NCBI RefSeq assembly: GCF_000143765.1
Contig: NZ_GL379773.1
Coordinates: 1 to 64,000, forward strand
Length of the DNA: 64,000 nt
Reading direction: 5' to 3'
Source of the DNA: Sphingobacterium spiritivorum ATCC 33861
GTDB taxonomy: Bacteria > Bacteroidota > Bacteroidia > Sphingobacteriales > Sphingobacteriaceae
The notes under the pieces were generated by a model. That model was not told the origin of the DNA. It worked only from the letters and a program-made list of their open reading frames with translations, and ran no database searches. Numbering within the stretch: position 1 is the first letter of the stretch; each line of letters opens with the position of its first letter. The position numbers and the translations under genes were made by a program. Of this stretch, positions 1-8,777 are shown one piece after another.

Positions 1-58
1 CTTTTTCACCTCCTGATCGCTATGCGAAACCATTCGGCTTAGCTCCCGTAAGGGATGG

Positions 59-90
59 CAAAGGTAGAAATCTTTTTTGAATTGCACAAA
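59..90 (-). promoter_or_regulatory. Bacteroidota-type promoter, proximal of a tandem pair
   Basis: Read on the minus strand, TTTG (87-90) is followed after 20 nt by TACCTTTG (59-66) and a C. This fits the Bacteroidota primary-sigma consensus TTTG-N19 to N21-TAnnTTTG. It points out of the window to the left, so its gene is not visible. Confidence 0.7.
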
Positions 91-187
91 TCTTTTTTAC
101 AAAAAATATGCCCTCCCGTTATTCTAAACCTCCTTTTTTCAGTAGTCATCCCTTGCGAAACAACTATCCCTCCCTTGCGGAGTGGTG

Positions 188-220
188 CAAAGGTAGAACT
201 TTAATCACATTACTTCCAAA
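188..220 (-). promoter_or_regulatory. Bacteroidota-type promoter, distal of a tandem pair
   Basis: On the minus strand, TTTG (217-220) and TACCTTTG (188-195) are separated by 21 nt and followed by CA. It lies about 130 bp upstream of the other promoter and points the same way. Two strong consensus promoters in series suggest a highly expressed gene or stable-RNA operon beyond the left edge; that gene class is inference. Confidence 0.7.
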
Positions 221-356
221 TGTAATGGAAATGTTTTTCTTTACCTGAACTTAATACGCTGATAACATGCGTTATAAAATTAAAGAATTAGCCCCTGAAC
301 AATAAATACAACCTATATAATGCCGTCACAAATCTTTTTAGGTGTGCAATATCCTG

Positions 357-1175
357 CTAATGCCTGTACTGAGAAGAAAGATCCTTTATACGGATATTTC
401 TGAAATCTACGGGTTGTCCTTCGCTTTGGAGTGCTATAAAGCCACTCTTCAAAAGCTGTCCGTCAATTTTGATTCCCGGGTCATAGCGATTGGCAACTCC
501 CCCTCCTATCTGTGGTTTGGAATATTGTAATACCGTATCACCTTCAATAATATGGGTAATCAGCGAATCCCCCAGTACAATCAGCTCTGCACTCACCCAT
601 TGATCTCCGTCGTATGTCTTAGAAGTAGAATTGAGACAATGTGAAGCAGCTATCTTCCCTTTATAGATCACATGGGTTCCTGGCGAACACATATTACCGG
701 TAGGTCTGGGTTTTCCGTCTCCCAACCCGCCCAGAAACTGCATCTCTACAGAGATCGGCCAGTCCTGTTCCCTGGGCATAGTCGCCGGATCCTGTGAATG
801 AAACATCACACCGCTATTACGTAAGGTATAATCAGGCGCTCCGGAATGAAGCTCCCCTACGAATCGGTATTCAAGTTTGAGGTGGTAATAGGAATAGGGT
901 GTTTTATAATAGAGGTGACCATATTGCTCATTGAAATCGCCGTATTCATCGTAACGGACCTGAATCATACCGTCCTGTACACGAAAGGTATGTCCATAAT
1001 TGACTCCAAAATCATGATGGTGAATCTTAACATTCCAGTCATTGATATCTTTACCATTGAACAGGGATTTCCATTCCTGTGTTGTTGTATCTGTATTTTC
1101 TTTAGCTTTTTTTACAGAACAACCTCCGGTCGTTAACAGAGCGATCCATATATACAGGAATAGATTTCTTTTCAT
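357..1175 (-). CDS. DUF1080 (3-keto-disaccharide hydrolase-like) secreted lipoprotein
   Basis: The product is 272 residues. An N-terminal hydrophobic segment ends in Cys19 (TTGGC), a slightly atypical lipobox, so it is probably lipid-anchored and exported. A single DUF1080 beta-sandwich domain fills the rest; the family signature W-x2-LFNGKD-x3-W lies at residues 35-47. Members of this family hydrolyse 3-keto-glycosides or bind glycans. In other Bacteroidota they often occur with GMC-type or Gfo/Idh-type sugar 3-dehydrogenases. Here a GMC/small-subunit pair exists in the window but 27 kb away, so a functional link is only a guess. The gene stands alone, separated from the upstream TlpA block by a terminator (1234-1265). 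A weak promoter match lies at 1200-1232. The substrate cannot be read from the sequence. Confidence 0.85.
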   Translation of the reverse strand: MKRNLFLYIWIALLTTGGCSVKKAKENTDTTTQEWKSLFNGKDINDWNVKIHHHDFGVNYGHTFRVQDGMIQVRYDEYGDFNEQYGHLYYKTPYSYYHLKLEYRFVGELHSGAPDYTLRNSGVMFHSQDPATMPREQDWPISVEMQFLGGLGDGKPRPTGNMCSPGTHVIYKGKIAASHCLNSTSKTYDGDQWVSAELIVLGDSLITHIIEGDTVLQYSKPQIGGGVANRYDPGIKIDGQLLKSGFIALQSEGQPVDFRNIRIKDLSSQYRH

Positions 1176-1199
1176 CAGGTTTTGTTTTTAAGGGTCGGC

Positions 1200-1232
1200 C
1201 TAAAATACAAAAAACCGGATGTATCCTCCAAA
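1200..1232 (-). promoter_or_regulatory. Possible promoter of the DUF1080 gene
   Basis: On the minus strand, TTTG (1229-1232) is followed after 21 nt by TATTTTAG (1200-1207), which differs from TAnnTTTG at one position. It sits 25 bp before the DUF1080 start and directly after the terminator of the preceding block, where a new transcript would have to begin. Confidence 0.4.
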
Positions 1233-1233
1233 A

Positions 1234-1265
1234 ATAAGGGACTGAAAAAATAACCAGTCCCTTAT
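1234..1265 (-). terminator. Rho-independent terminator of the TlpA block
   Basis: Perfect 11-bp arms (ATAAGGGACTG and its complement, 1234-1244 and 1255-1265) enclose a 10-nt A-rich loop. On the minus strand the stem is followed by TTTTTGG. It sits about 95 bp after the stop of the last TlpA-like gene. Confidence 0.8.
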
Positions 1266-1310
1266 GTACACATCATCACAACACTTAATACTATACTAAT
1301 ATGTTTAAAA

Positions 1311-1340
1311 ACCGATCCCGTTTAAGAAAACGGAACCGGT
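1311..1340 (-). terminator. Imperfect hairpin after the last TlpA-like gene
   Basis: ACCGatcCCGTTT (1311-1323) pairs with AAACGGaacCGGT (1328-1340) around a 4-nt loop with internal mismatches. On the minus strand it is followed by a short T tract. It lies 18 bp after the stop codon and may act with the perfect hairpin at 1234-1265. Confidence 0.5.
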
Positions 1341-1358
1341 CCCTAGTCCTATTTTTTC

Positions 1359-2777
1359 TTATTCGCTTTTAAGTGCGTCTATTATTTTGTCATACGTAAT
1401 GTCCTGACTAGGTCTTGGAGCATCATTATCAATGATTTTTCCATCACGACCAATAATCACATAACGGGGAATACCTGAAATATTGAATGCCTTGGCTACT
1501 ACACTTTTCACACCTCCCTTTGACAACAGATGTATTCCTTCTATCTTATCTTCCGCTATAGCCTGACGCCATTTATCCTCGCTGTCATCAATGCTGATAT
1601 ATAAAAATATAACATCTTTGTTGTTGGCAAGTTTAGCATGCAGCTTAGGACTGCCATTTTTCATTTCATACCTGCAGGGAGAACACCAACTCGCCCAAAA
1701 ATCGATGTAGATAACCTTTCCTGCAAAATCTTTCAGAGAAACTTGTTTCCCATTTATATCATTCAGCGTAAACGGAGGAGGCACAGCGCCTGCTGAAAGT
1801 TTTAAGGCCTGATCATATACACGCTGCAGTTCGGCCAACTGTTCTTTACTGCCTCCGTCAGCTGCAAACTGTTTTATATAGTCTTTGCACTGATTTACAT
1901 CCTTAGCACTGAGCAACATATTATTTACAATACCAAACAAAGCCAAACTACGTATTTTACCGCTCAGGTGTTCTTTTACCTGTTCGTATTCCATTTTACG
2001 TTTTTCTGCTTCGGGTAGAGTGGAAGCACTATCCAGTTGTCCCAATTGATTCAAACGACGAAACCGTAAAAAAACAGGTAAAGTACCTCTCACAAACCTG
2101 TTATAAGTATCATGAGCTAACAACGCTTCGGAAAACTTTACCTTTTTCATAAGGTCCATATACCCCGGAGGCAATGTTTCACTAAATTTTTTATTCAGTC
2201 CCTGGCTCAGTAAGTAAGGCATTATTACTTCCATCCCCAACGCATCATAATAGAATTTGGTTCGCTGATGGTCATAAAAGCTTTTGGATACTTTAGATTT
2301 ATTATTATCCAGAAAATCCAGATTTGCCTTATTCATCTGCTCGTTTTGCTCATAAAGAACATTTAACGGAATCTTTGTCGCATCCAGTTTGTTATAATTT
2401 GCCAGATAAAGATCCATCAGCTCCTTTAATACTCCGGCATTCTCTGCCCCTGTTCCCGAAAAGCTGGTATTATCTTTAAAATCTGTCCTGATCAGCAGAT
2501 TATCCCCCGGCTCCAGATACAACGGTATTGATCCTTTTACAGGGTTGTCTATTGATACACGTCCATCTGTACCTCGTTCTAAAAACGTCGAAAATTCAAA
2601 CATACCTGTTGCATCCGGCTTTAATTTTTGCGGCTCTGTTTTCCCGTCATCTAGGGAAACCCACATAGAATCCACCTTCAGAGGACTCACATCTAGACGT
2701 ATCCGGGTTTTCTTTCCCTGTCCCCATACTATACTTACGTATATGCAAAGGAAAATTAGTGTTGCTATTTTTTTCAT
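1359..2777 (-). CDS. TlpA-like thiol-disulfide oxidoreductase, paralog 1
   Basis: The product is 472 residues with a Sec signal peptide (about 1-19, ending before GKKTR). An N-terminal beta-rich region (20-120) resembles the DUF4369-type domain that precedes thioredoxin folds in Bacteroidota. A helical middle (125-325) follows, then a C-terminal TlpA/AhpC-type thioredoxin domain (335-472). The active site is WCSPC at 364-368, and the conserved cis-Pro lies in SGIPRY near 437. The protein probably works in the periplasm or on the outer membrane, reducing or isomerising disulfides of a secreted partner. It is the last of four tandem paralogs downstream of SusC/SusD. It matches the paralog at 5735-7153 along its whole length, with the active site at the same residue numbers. 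A 31-bp gap separates it from the next upstream paralog, so co-transcription is likely. Confidence 0.88.
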   Translation of the reverse strand: MKKIATLIFLCIYVSIVWGQGKKTRIRLDVSPLKVDSMWVSLDDGKTEPQKLKPDATGMFEFSTFLERGTDGRVSIDNPVKGSIPLYLEPGDNLLIRTDFKDNTSFSGTGAENAGVLKELMDLYLANYNKLDATKIPLNVLYEQNEQMNKANLDFLDNNKSKVSKSFYDHQRTKFYYDALGMEVIMPYLLSQGLNKKFSETLPPGYMDLMKKVKFSEALLAHDTYNRFVRGTLPVFLRFRRLNQLGQLDSASTLPEAEKRKMEYEQVKEHLSGKIRSLALFGIVNNMLLSAKDVNQCKDYIKQFAADGGSKEQLAELQRVYDQALKLSAGAVPPPFTLNDINGKQVSLKDFAGKVIYIDFWASWCSPCRYEMKNGSPKLHAKLANNKDVIFLYISIDDSEDKWRQAIAEDKIEGIHLLSKGGVKSVVAKAFNISGIPRYVIIGRDGKIIDNDAPRPSQDITYDKIIDALKSE

Positions 2778-2808
2778 TTTTATCTGTATTTATTTTTGAT
2801 CAGGATGT

Positions 2809-4212
2809 TTATTTAGCCAGTGCCTCATTGATCTTATCCTGCGTAATATCCTGGCTGGGTCTTGGTGCATTATTGTCAAAAATACGACCATCACGATCAA
2901 TGATCATATAACGGGGAATACTGATAATATTAAATGCCTTAGCCACTGCACTTTTCATGCCTCCCTTTGACAACAGATGTATTCCATCTATTTTATCTTG
3001 AGCTATTGCATCCTTCCAGTCAGCATAATTATCGTCTATACTGATATACAGGAAGACTACATCCTTATTGTCCTTAAATTTGGGATGAAGTTTAGGATTT
3101 CCTCTTTTCATTTCTCCCCTGCAGGGTTGGCACCAACTGGCCCAGAAATCTATGTATACGACTTTACCTGCAAAATCTTTCAAAGTCACTACTTTATTAT
3201 TGAGGTCTTTCAGTTCAAAATAAGGCGGAACTACTCCCAGTGCTGTTTTTTTGTTGTTTTCATAAGAGGCGGATACCAAACGGGCATCTTCCGTATTCAT
3301 AGAATCTAAATACATATCAACCAATGGTTTGTAAACCTGAATATCTTTAGCTTCTGTTAATGATGTAATCAACAGATCTCTTCTGGCCGCACTTTTAGAC
3401 TTTCCCGTATACATCTGATCCATATTACGCAGGTCAAGTCTCACATTGGCTTCTTGAGAAAAGGTGCTATCCAGCATACCTAACCGATTTTTTTCCTTAT
3501 TTCTCAGGTACTTTATGAAAGAATAACTCATAAAAGATCTATAGAAGAAGTTACTCAGCAAGTTTTCATCAACTTTAACACGCTTTTGTAATTCCCAATA
3601 ATCCGGAGGAATACATTCGGACAACTTCTTACCGGACAAGGCCTGACAGGTAAAAGGAATTCTCATCATTTCATCCAGTTCCTTGTATTTTGATGAAACA
3701 GACTTATATGTATAAAATCCAGGGGTTACCTTTTGTTTATTTCTTTCCAGAATATCCAATATCGGCCGCCACTTGGCAGTAACCCTACCAGACAAATCAG
3801 CGGGATTCTGACTATTGATTTGTTTATTATGCATATCGAAGTCTAATTCTGTTTTCGTGAGCAGATAATTTACCCTATTATTTTCAGCACCCCGGCCACC
3901 AAAAACGGGCATATCTCCGCTATCAATCTTAATCAGCAGATTATCATCTTTCTCTAGAAACAAAACAATTGGTGCTGGTTTAGATTCATCCATTAAAAGT
4001 ATAACCGTAGGGTCAAGATCGGGTGCGATACGAAATACATATTTTCCACTCTGATCCGGCCTTGCAAATGTTTGTGTCAGACCATTATAGAGGACATAGA
4101 TAGAGTCCGGTTTGGGAAAAGTAGTAATATCAACAGTGATGCTGACTTCTTTGGTCTGAGCATATCCTGCACTTACCAGCAGGCATAGCATTAATTTTAT
4201 GAGGTATTTCAT
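2809..4212 (-). CDS. TlpA-like thiol-disulfide oxidoreductase, paralog 2
   Basis: This 467-residue secreted protein has a signal peptide (about 1-18, cut before QTKEV) and the same architecture as its neighbours: beta-rich N-terminal domain, helical linker and thioredoxin domain. The active site is WCQPC at 360-364 (Gln instead of Ser or Gly between the cysteines and Pro). The cis-Pro context is SIPRY instead of GIPRY. The dipeptide between the cysteines tunes redox potential in this family, so the paralogs may differ in reducing power (inference). The C-terminal 30 residues are nearly identical to paralog 3, while the N-terminal half is divergent. A 120-bp gap with a hairpin (4230-4253) lies before the start. 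Confidence 0.88.
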   Translation of the reverse strand: MKYLIKLMLCLLVSAGYAQTKEVSITVDITTFPKPDSIYVLYNGLTQTFARPDQSGKYVFRIAPDLDPTVILLMDESKPAPIVLFLEKDDNLLIKIDSGDMPVFGGRGAENNRVNYLLTKTELDFDMHNKQINSQNPADLSGRVTAKWRPILDILERNKQKVTPGFYTYKSVSSKYKELDEMMRIPFTCQALSGKKLSECIPPDYWELQKRVKVDENLLSNFFYRSFMSYSFIKYLRNKEKNRLGMLDSTFSQEANVRLDLRNMDQMYTGKSKSAARRDLLITSLTEAKDIQVYKPLVDMYLDSMNTEDARLVSASYENNKKTALGVVPPYFELKDLNNKVVTLKDFAGKVVYIDFWASWCQPCRGEMKRGNPKLHPKFKDNKDVVFLYISIDDNYADWKDAIAQDKIDGIHLLSKGGMKSAVAKAFNIISIPRYMIIDRDGRIFDNNAPRPSQDITQDKINEALAK

Positions 4213-4229
4213 ATGTATGTGTTTTTTCG

Positions 4230-4253
4230 CAGATGCGTCAAATGGCGCATCTG
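4230..4253 (-). repeat. Hairpin in the leader of TlpA-like paralog 2
   Basis: Perfect 8-bp arms, CAGATGCG (4230-4237) and CGCATCTG (4246-4253), surround an 8-nt loop. On the minus strand the hairpin lies 17 nt before the start codon and is followed by A residues, so it is not a standard terminator. It could stabilise or regulate the mRNA segment for paralog 2; this is inference. Confidence 0.5.
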
Positions 4254-4332
4254 ACTTACATTTATTAATATTTTTAGAGCATTTCCAGCATAAATAATTT
4301 ATAGTAATATTTCGTATACATCAACAGGATGT

Positions 4333-5733
4333 TTATTTAGCCAGTGCCTCATTGATCTTATCCTGCGTAATATCCTGACTGGGTCTTGGTGCATCGTTAT
4401 CTGCGATCCTACCATCCCGGTCAATAATTACATAGCGTGGAATCCCCGAAATATTAAAAGCCTTAGCCACCGGGGTATTTACACCTGATGTGGCCTGCGA
4501 AAGCAAATGGATACCTTCTATCTTATCCTCATCTATCGCCTTTTTCCAGTCATCTGCTTTACTGTCCAGACTTATATACAGAAACACGACATCCGGGTTA
4601 TCCTTGAATTTTGTATGTAGCTTAGGTGAACCGTGCTTCATTTCTCCTCTGCATGGCCCGCACCAGCTGGCCCAGAAATCAATGTATACCACCTTGCCTC
4701 TGAAATCCCTCAGTGAGACATCTTTACCCTCCAGACTTTTTAGGGTAAAGTCCGGAGCCATTTTGCCGGTTGATAACTTGTCCATTACAGCATATTTTTC
4801 TCTCAGTATTTTTGCTGTAGAATCATCCGCGTATTTCGCAATATGCTCATCCAGAAGGGGCTTTACAACACTCAGTTCTTTGGCCTGATCAAGTACACTC
4901 ACTATAGTTTTACTCAAGGCCTCATTCTTTACCTTACCCTCCGGATAATATTTAAGGATCATCTGATAATCCGTAAAAGCATCCTGCAATTCGTGCGGAC
5001 TGTCTAACTTTCCTTGTAAAAAAAGCTCCTTTCTACGCAGATAGGGAGGATAAAAGTATAAAAGCAAGGCGTCATAAACACGATTACCCAGCAACTGATC
5101 ATCATATTGAACCTGTTGATCCAATACCCACAAATCCGCAGGAGATTCTTCAGCAAATTTCCCCTTCTTACCCAGAATATAATAATAGCCATACCACATA
5201 TAATCCTGTAGCTTTTGATAACTAAAACTGGTCATTGCGTAATTGTAGAATGAAGAAGTTATCCTTTGTTTGTTCTGATTAAGCAGATCTATCGGTATTT
5301 GATTGGTATTATTTAATATATCAAAAAACTCTTTTGCGGTCATTTTGCTCGCATCGATTTTCACCTTAGCTGCTTCAACAGTATTCATGATATGATTAAA
5401 AACTTCCGAGTTTTCTGCCCCTTCGCCGGTATAGGTCGTTTGCTCAAAATTCGTTTTGATATTCAACCGGTTACCATTTTCGAGAAATACATAGACCATT
5501 TTATTTTGTGGCCCTACCAGTATAACTTCTTTTGGCAGACCATCTGTCAGGTTATAAACAAACTTGCCGTCTTTATCCACTTTCGCATAAATGTCATCAT
5601 AGTCGTATTTAAAGAGACGGAGCGAATCCAATTTTAGCGGACTAACGTCCACTGTTATAGTCGCCCCTTTTTGCTGTGCGTATGCAAGTATTGTCCAAAC
5701 GGACAAAAAAAGAATTATAATGTTTTTTTTCAT
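4333..5733 (-). CDS. TlpA-like thiol-disulfide oxidoreductase, paralog 3
   Basis: I take the ATG at 5733 (MKKNII), not the upstream ATG at 5754. It begins a clean signal peptide and leaves one base after the stop of the preceding gene, whereas the longer form would overlap it. The product is 466 residues: signal peptide (about 1-20), beta-rich N-terminal domain, helical middle rich in Tyr, and thioredoxin domain with the classical WCGPC at 357-361. The thioredoxin domain has an insertion after LLSQ (ATSGVNTP) where the other copies have SKGG. It is translationally close-coupled to paralog 4 upstream. The role is presumed the same as for its neighbours: extracytoplasmic thiol chemistry serving the SusC/SusD uptake block. 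Confidence 0.88.
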   Translation of the reverse strand: MKKNIIILFLSVWTILAYAQQKGATITVDVSPLKLDSLRLFKYDYDDIYAKVDKDGKFVYNLTDGLPKEVILVGPQNKMVYVFLENGNRLNIKTNFEQTTYTGEGAENSEVFNHIMNTVEAAKVKIDASKMTAKEFFDILNNTNQIPIDLLNQNKQRITSSFYNYAMTSFSYQKLQDYMWYGYYYILGKKGKFAEESPADLWVLDQQVQYDDQLLGNRVYDALLLYFYPPYLRRKELFLQGKLDSPHELQDAFTDYQMILKYYPEGKVKNEALSKTIVSVLDQAKELSVVKPLLDEHIAKYADDSTAKILREKYAVMDKLSTGKMAPDFTLKSLEGKDVSLRDFRGKVVYIDFWASWCGPCRGEMKHGSPKLHTKFKDNPDVVFLYISLDSKADDWKKAIDEDKIEGIHLLSQATSGVNTPVAKAFNISGIPRYVIIDRDGRIADNDAPRPSQDITQDKINEALAK

Positions 5734-5734
5734 T

Positions 5735-7153
5735 TTATTTAGCTTTAACTGCATCCATTATTTTATCATATGTAATATCCTGACTGGGCCTTGTAGCATC
5801 TTTGTCCACGATTCTTCCGTCACGACCAATAATCACATAACGGGGAATACCTGAAATATTGAATGCCTTAGCCACTACACTTTTCATACCTCCCTTTGAC
5901 AACAGATGTATTCCTTCTATTTTATCCTCCTGTATAGCCTGACGCCATTTCTCCTCGCTATCATCTATACTGATATATAGAAACACAACATCTTTATTGT
6001 CTGCAAGTCTGGCGTGGAGCTTAGGGCTGCCATTTTTCATCTCGTAGCGACAGGGAGAACACCAACTCGCCCAGAAATCGATGTAAATTACCTTACCCGC
6101 GAAATCTTGCAGAGAAACCTGTTTGCCATTCAGATCATCCAGCGTAAAAGGAGGAGGTACTGCGCCAGCAGAAAGTTTCAAGGCCTCATCATACGCACGC
6201 TGCAACTCATCCACCTGCTGCTGACTCCCACCATCAGCAGCAAACTGCTGAATATAGCCTTTATACTGAGTTACATTCTTAGCTCTTTGCAGTGTATTAT
6301 TTATGATACCAAAGAGCGCCATAATACGTGATTGACCGGTCAGGTGTTCTTTTACCTGTTCGTACTCCATGGCACGCTTTTCTGTCTCAGGCTGCGTGGA
6401 AACGCTGTCCAGTCGTCCCAACTGATACATACGGCAAATTCTTAGATACGCAGGCAGATAATCTTTTACAAAATTGGTATAACCCTTATGAATGAGCAGC
6501 GAATCAGATAATTTCATTTTTTTGAACATGTCTATATAACCTGATGGAAATACTTCACTTAATTTCTTTTTCAGCCCCAGACTTAAAAGATAGGGCATTT
6601 GTATATCTTCTCCCAATGCTCCATAATAAAACTGAACCTTTTGATCTTCATAAAACTCTTTCGACACCCGGGATCTGTTTGCATCCAGAAAATCCGTATT
6701 CGCCTTATTGACCTCTGCAATCTGTTCATAAAAAATAGCTAACGAAGTCTTTGTCACATCTAACTTACCGTAATTAGTCCTATACATGTTCATCAGCTCG
6801 TTTATAACGCTGGAGTTTCCCCCTCCTTTTCCGGAAAAAATCGTATTTTCTTTGAAATCTGTCCTGATCAGCAGATCGTCCTCCGGCTCCAGATACAGAT
6901 GGACTTCTCCACTGATGGGATTATCTATTGAAATCCGCGCATCTGTACCCTTTTCTACAATTGTCGAAAATGTGAATGTTCCGTTTGCATCCGGTTTTAA
7001 TATTTTTGGCTCTGTCTTTCCTTCATAAACATTGACCCACATAGAATCGACTTTCAGCGGACTCACCTCTACACGTACCCGGGTTTTCTTTGCCTGTCCA
7101 TATATGGCACTGACATATGCACAGAGCAGAACTATTGTTATGAGTTTTTTCAT
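5735..7153 (-). CDS. TlpA-like thiol-disulfide oxidoreductase, paralog 4
   Basis: The start is placed at 7153 (MKKLITIVLL), where the signal peptide begins. An in-frame ATG at 7201 would add 16 polar residues in front of it and is unlikely. The 472-residue protein has WCSPC at 364-368 and matches paralog 1 (1359-2777) at almost every conserved block, including the middle segment EYEQVKEHL and the VPPPFTL linker. Paralogs 1 and 4 therefore form one pair, with the two more divergent copies between them. This is the first thioredoxin gene after SusD (140-bp gap) and is probably part of the same transcript. Substrates are unknown. Confidence 0.88.
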   Translation of the reverse strand: MKKLITIVLLCAYVSAIYGQAKKTRVRVEVSPLKVDSMWVNVYEGKTEPKILKPDANGTFTFSTIVEKGTDARISIDNPISGEVHLYLEPEDDLLIRTDFKENTIFSGKGGGNSSVINELMNMYRTNYGKLDVTKTSLAIFYEQIAEVNKANTDFLDANRSRVSKEFYEDQKVQFYYGALGEDIQMPYLLSLGLKKKLSEVFPSGYIDMFKKMKLSDSLLIHKGYTNFVKDYLPAYLRICRMYQLGRLDSVSTQPETEKRAMEYEQVKEHLTGQSRIMALFGIINNTLQRAKNVTQYKGYIQQFAADGGSQQQVDELQRAYDEALKLSAGAVPPPFTLDDLNGKQVSLQDFAGKVIYIDFWASWCSPCRYEMKNGSPKLHARLADNKDVVFLYISIDDSEEKWRQAIQEDKIEGIHLLSKGGMKSVVAKAFNISGIPRYVIIGRDGRIVDKDATRPSQDITYDKIMDAVKAK

Positions 7154-7293
7154 CTTATCATTTTTTTCACTTTGATTGCTATATTGACTTATCGGGTTCA
7201 TGATTCATCCTCTATGTCGCAATGTCCGGCTGCTGTCAATAACACCCGGACACTTTCCTAATTGTATCTGTACTAATCTTTTTTAATTCATTT

Positions 7294-8766
7294 TTATGGA
7301 TTTTGCGGCATACTCGGATTCGAATTCATAATGTTTAGCGGATAACGAAAGGTCAACCTCTCCGGCTTTAGCGGATATGATTTGATAATATTCCCTGCTG
7401 TATCGTATACATGATGTACCATCCCTACAGTCGATTTATAGGTATCATCCACTGATAAGCGGCGCATATCCCACCAGCGTTGACCCGTTGTGGCATACTC
7501 CCGGATTCGTTCCTCTAAGATATATTTGGTAAGTGCAACCTTATCCCCTGCCACATTTGACGGGATATCCGCAGCCCCTGCTACCGTATTCTTCATTCTT
7601 TTCTTTCGTAAAGAAAGCAGATCATTAATAGCATTGGGGAGACTGCCTGCACGGGATTCGCATTCTGCCTTTAGCAATATCATATCCGGTACACTTACCC
7701 CCATATTATTAAATCTTCCATAACCGCGCATCATATTAAGCGGATAGGTAACTCCGGGTGCCCCAAAAGGCGATTTTGTGAAAAAATTAAGCCGCAGATC
7801 TGCCGGACTATACAGTTTCACGGTCTGTGGATTGATCGGGAAACCAGATAAGAAATAGTTATAGAAATCATATTGTCTTTTTAAGTATAACACCTCTTCA
7901 TCTATAGCAAGGTTCAACCTGTTTGGTCCGGTATACGGATTAATGGGATAAAAGGCTCCTCCGGGGCCAAAAGTAGTATTAAAATCATACAACCTGACCG
8001 GAATATCCGCATTGGATAACTTTGAAATAGCGGAAGCAAACAGCGGAAGAGCCTTATCAAACTGCTGCATATTCATATACACTTTCCCGAGTATAGTCTC
8101 TCCTGCAGACTGAGACATACGAAACCTGCTGATAATACGGGGAGAGAGGCTGGGGATAGCTTCTGTCAGATCGGCTATGATCAGATCATAGGCCGCCTGT
8201 ACAGAGAGCCGTTCGAAGACTGTCTGTGTGACATCAGCTACTGTGATCAGAGGGATACCCGGATCTACAGCTGCAGTAGCCGCATTATAGGGCTTACCGT
8301 AAAAATTAACCAGTGTAAAATTTACCCAGGCTCTTCCGGCCAGTGCCTCGGCACGAAGCGCTTTTTTGTACTGCTCATTACCTTCCTTGGAAGCCATCAC
8401 CTCATTGATTACTTTATTATAGGTATATAATTGTTGTACCAAATCGCTCAGTTCAGAATCTTCTTCGGTTGGCAGGTATATATCATCCTGATATTCAAAT
8501 GCCTTGAGATCAGAGATTACCGTATATCCGCTTCCTAAAATAAGAAAAGGCTTATAAGCCGCCAGTTCATCGGACATCACCACATTAGTGCTTCGGTACA
8601 TAGAAGAAAGAAAACTATGATTCAATAACCGTTCATAATCAGATGTCTTGCTGGCAATGGCCGCACCCTTTGGCACTACTTCGAGAAAATCTTTCCGGCA
8701 AGAGCAAAAGCCGGTGATTAATACCGCCAAAACGGCTATTTTAAATATATTTTTAGCGTAAAACAT
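7294..8766 (-). CDS. SusD/RagB-like outer-membrane nutrient-binding lipoprotein
   Basis: The product is 490 residues with an N-terminal signal ending in FCSC; Cys23 is the likely lipidated residue. The sequence has the alpha-helical tetratricopeptide-like architecture of SusD. Family signatures are the helix LRAEALAGRAWVNF near 130-145 and the C-terminal REYATTGQRWWDMRR segment, where SusD proteins usually show R-E-(L/F)-x-x-E-G-x-R-W-D. It would sit on the cell surface and lid the partner SusC pore encoded 11 bp upstream. The ligand cannot be deduced. The thioredoxin genes immediately downstream and the FecR/ECF pair upstream suggest a regulated peptide, protein or glycan uptake system, not a classical starch locus. 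Confidence 0.92.
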   Translation of the reverse strand: MFYAKNIFKIAVLAVLITGFCSCRKDFLEVVPKGAAIASKTSDYERLLNHSFLSSMYRSTNVVMSDELAAYKPFLILGSGYTVISDLKAFEYQDDIYLPTEEDSELSDLVQQLYTYNKVINEVMASKEGNEQYKKALRAEALAGRAWVNFTLVNFYGKPYNAATAAVDPGIPLITVADVTQTVFERLSVQAAYDLIIADLTEAIPSLSPRIISRFRMSQSAGETILGKVYMNMQQFDKALPLFASAISKLSNADIPVRLYDFNTTFGPGGAFYPINPYTGPNRLNLAIDEEVLYLKRQYDFYNYFLSGFPINPQTVKLYSPADLRLNFFTKSPFGAPGVTYPLNMMRGYGRFNNMGVSVPDMILLKAECESRAGSLPNAINDLLSLRKKRMKNTVAGAADIPSNVAGDKVALTKYILEERIREYATTGQRWWDMRRLSVDDTYKSTVGMVHHVYDTAGNIIKSYPLKPERLTFRYPLNIMNSNPSMPQNP

Positions 8767-8777
8767 GTCTTTGTAAT

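Larger units (their letters stand above)
1..356. other. Intergenic region with leftward promoters at window edge
   Basis: No coding sequence is supported here. The stretch holds two minus-strand promoters (listed separately) and their leader DNA. The leader shows short repeated words: 'cgcaaggga' occurs twice on the minus strand, and a purine-rich 'aggaggtg' lies at the very edge. The gene served by the promoters lies left of the window. The 3' flank of the DUF1080 gene (300-356) shows no clear terminator hairpin. Confidence 0.6.

Noticed and set aside
1..15. Possible 16S rRNA 3' end (anti-Shine-Dalgarno-like cacctcct)
   Set aside because: The flanking bases do not match the 16S terminus, and the two promoters to the right point leftward across it on the other strand.
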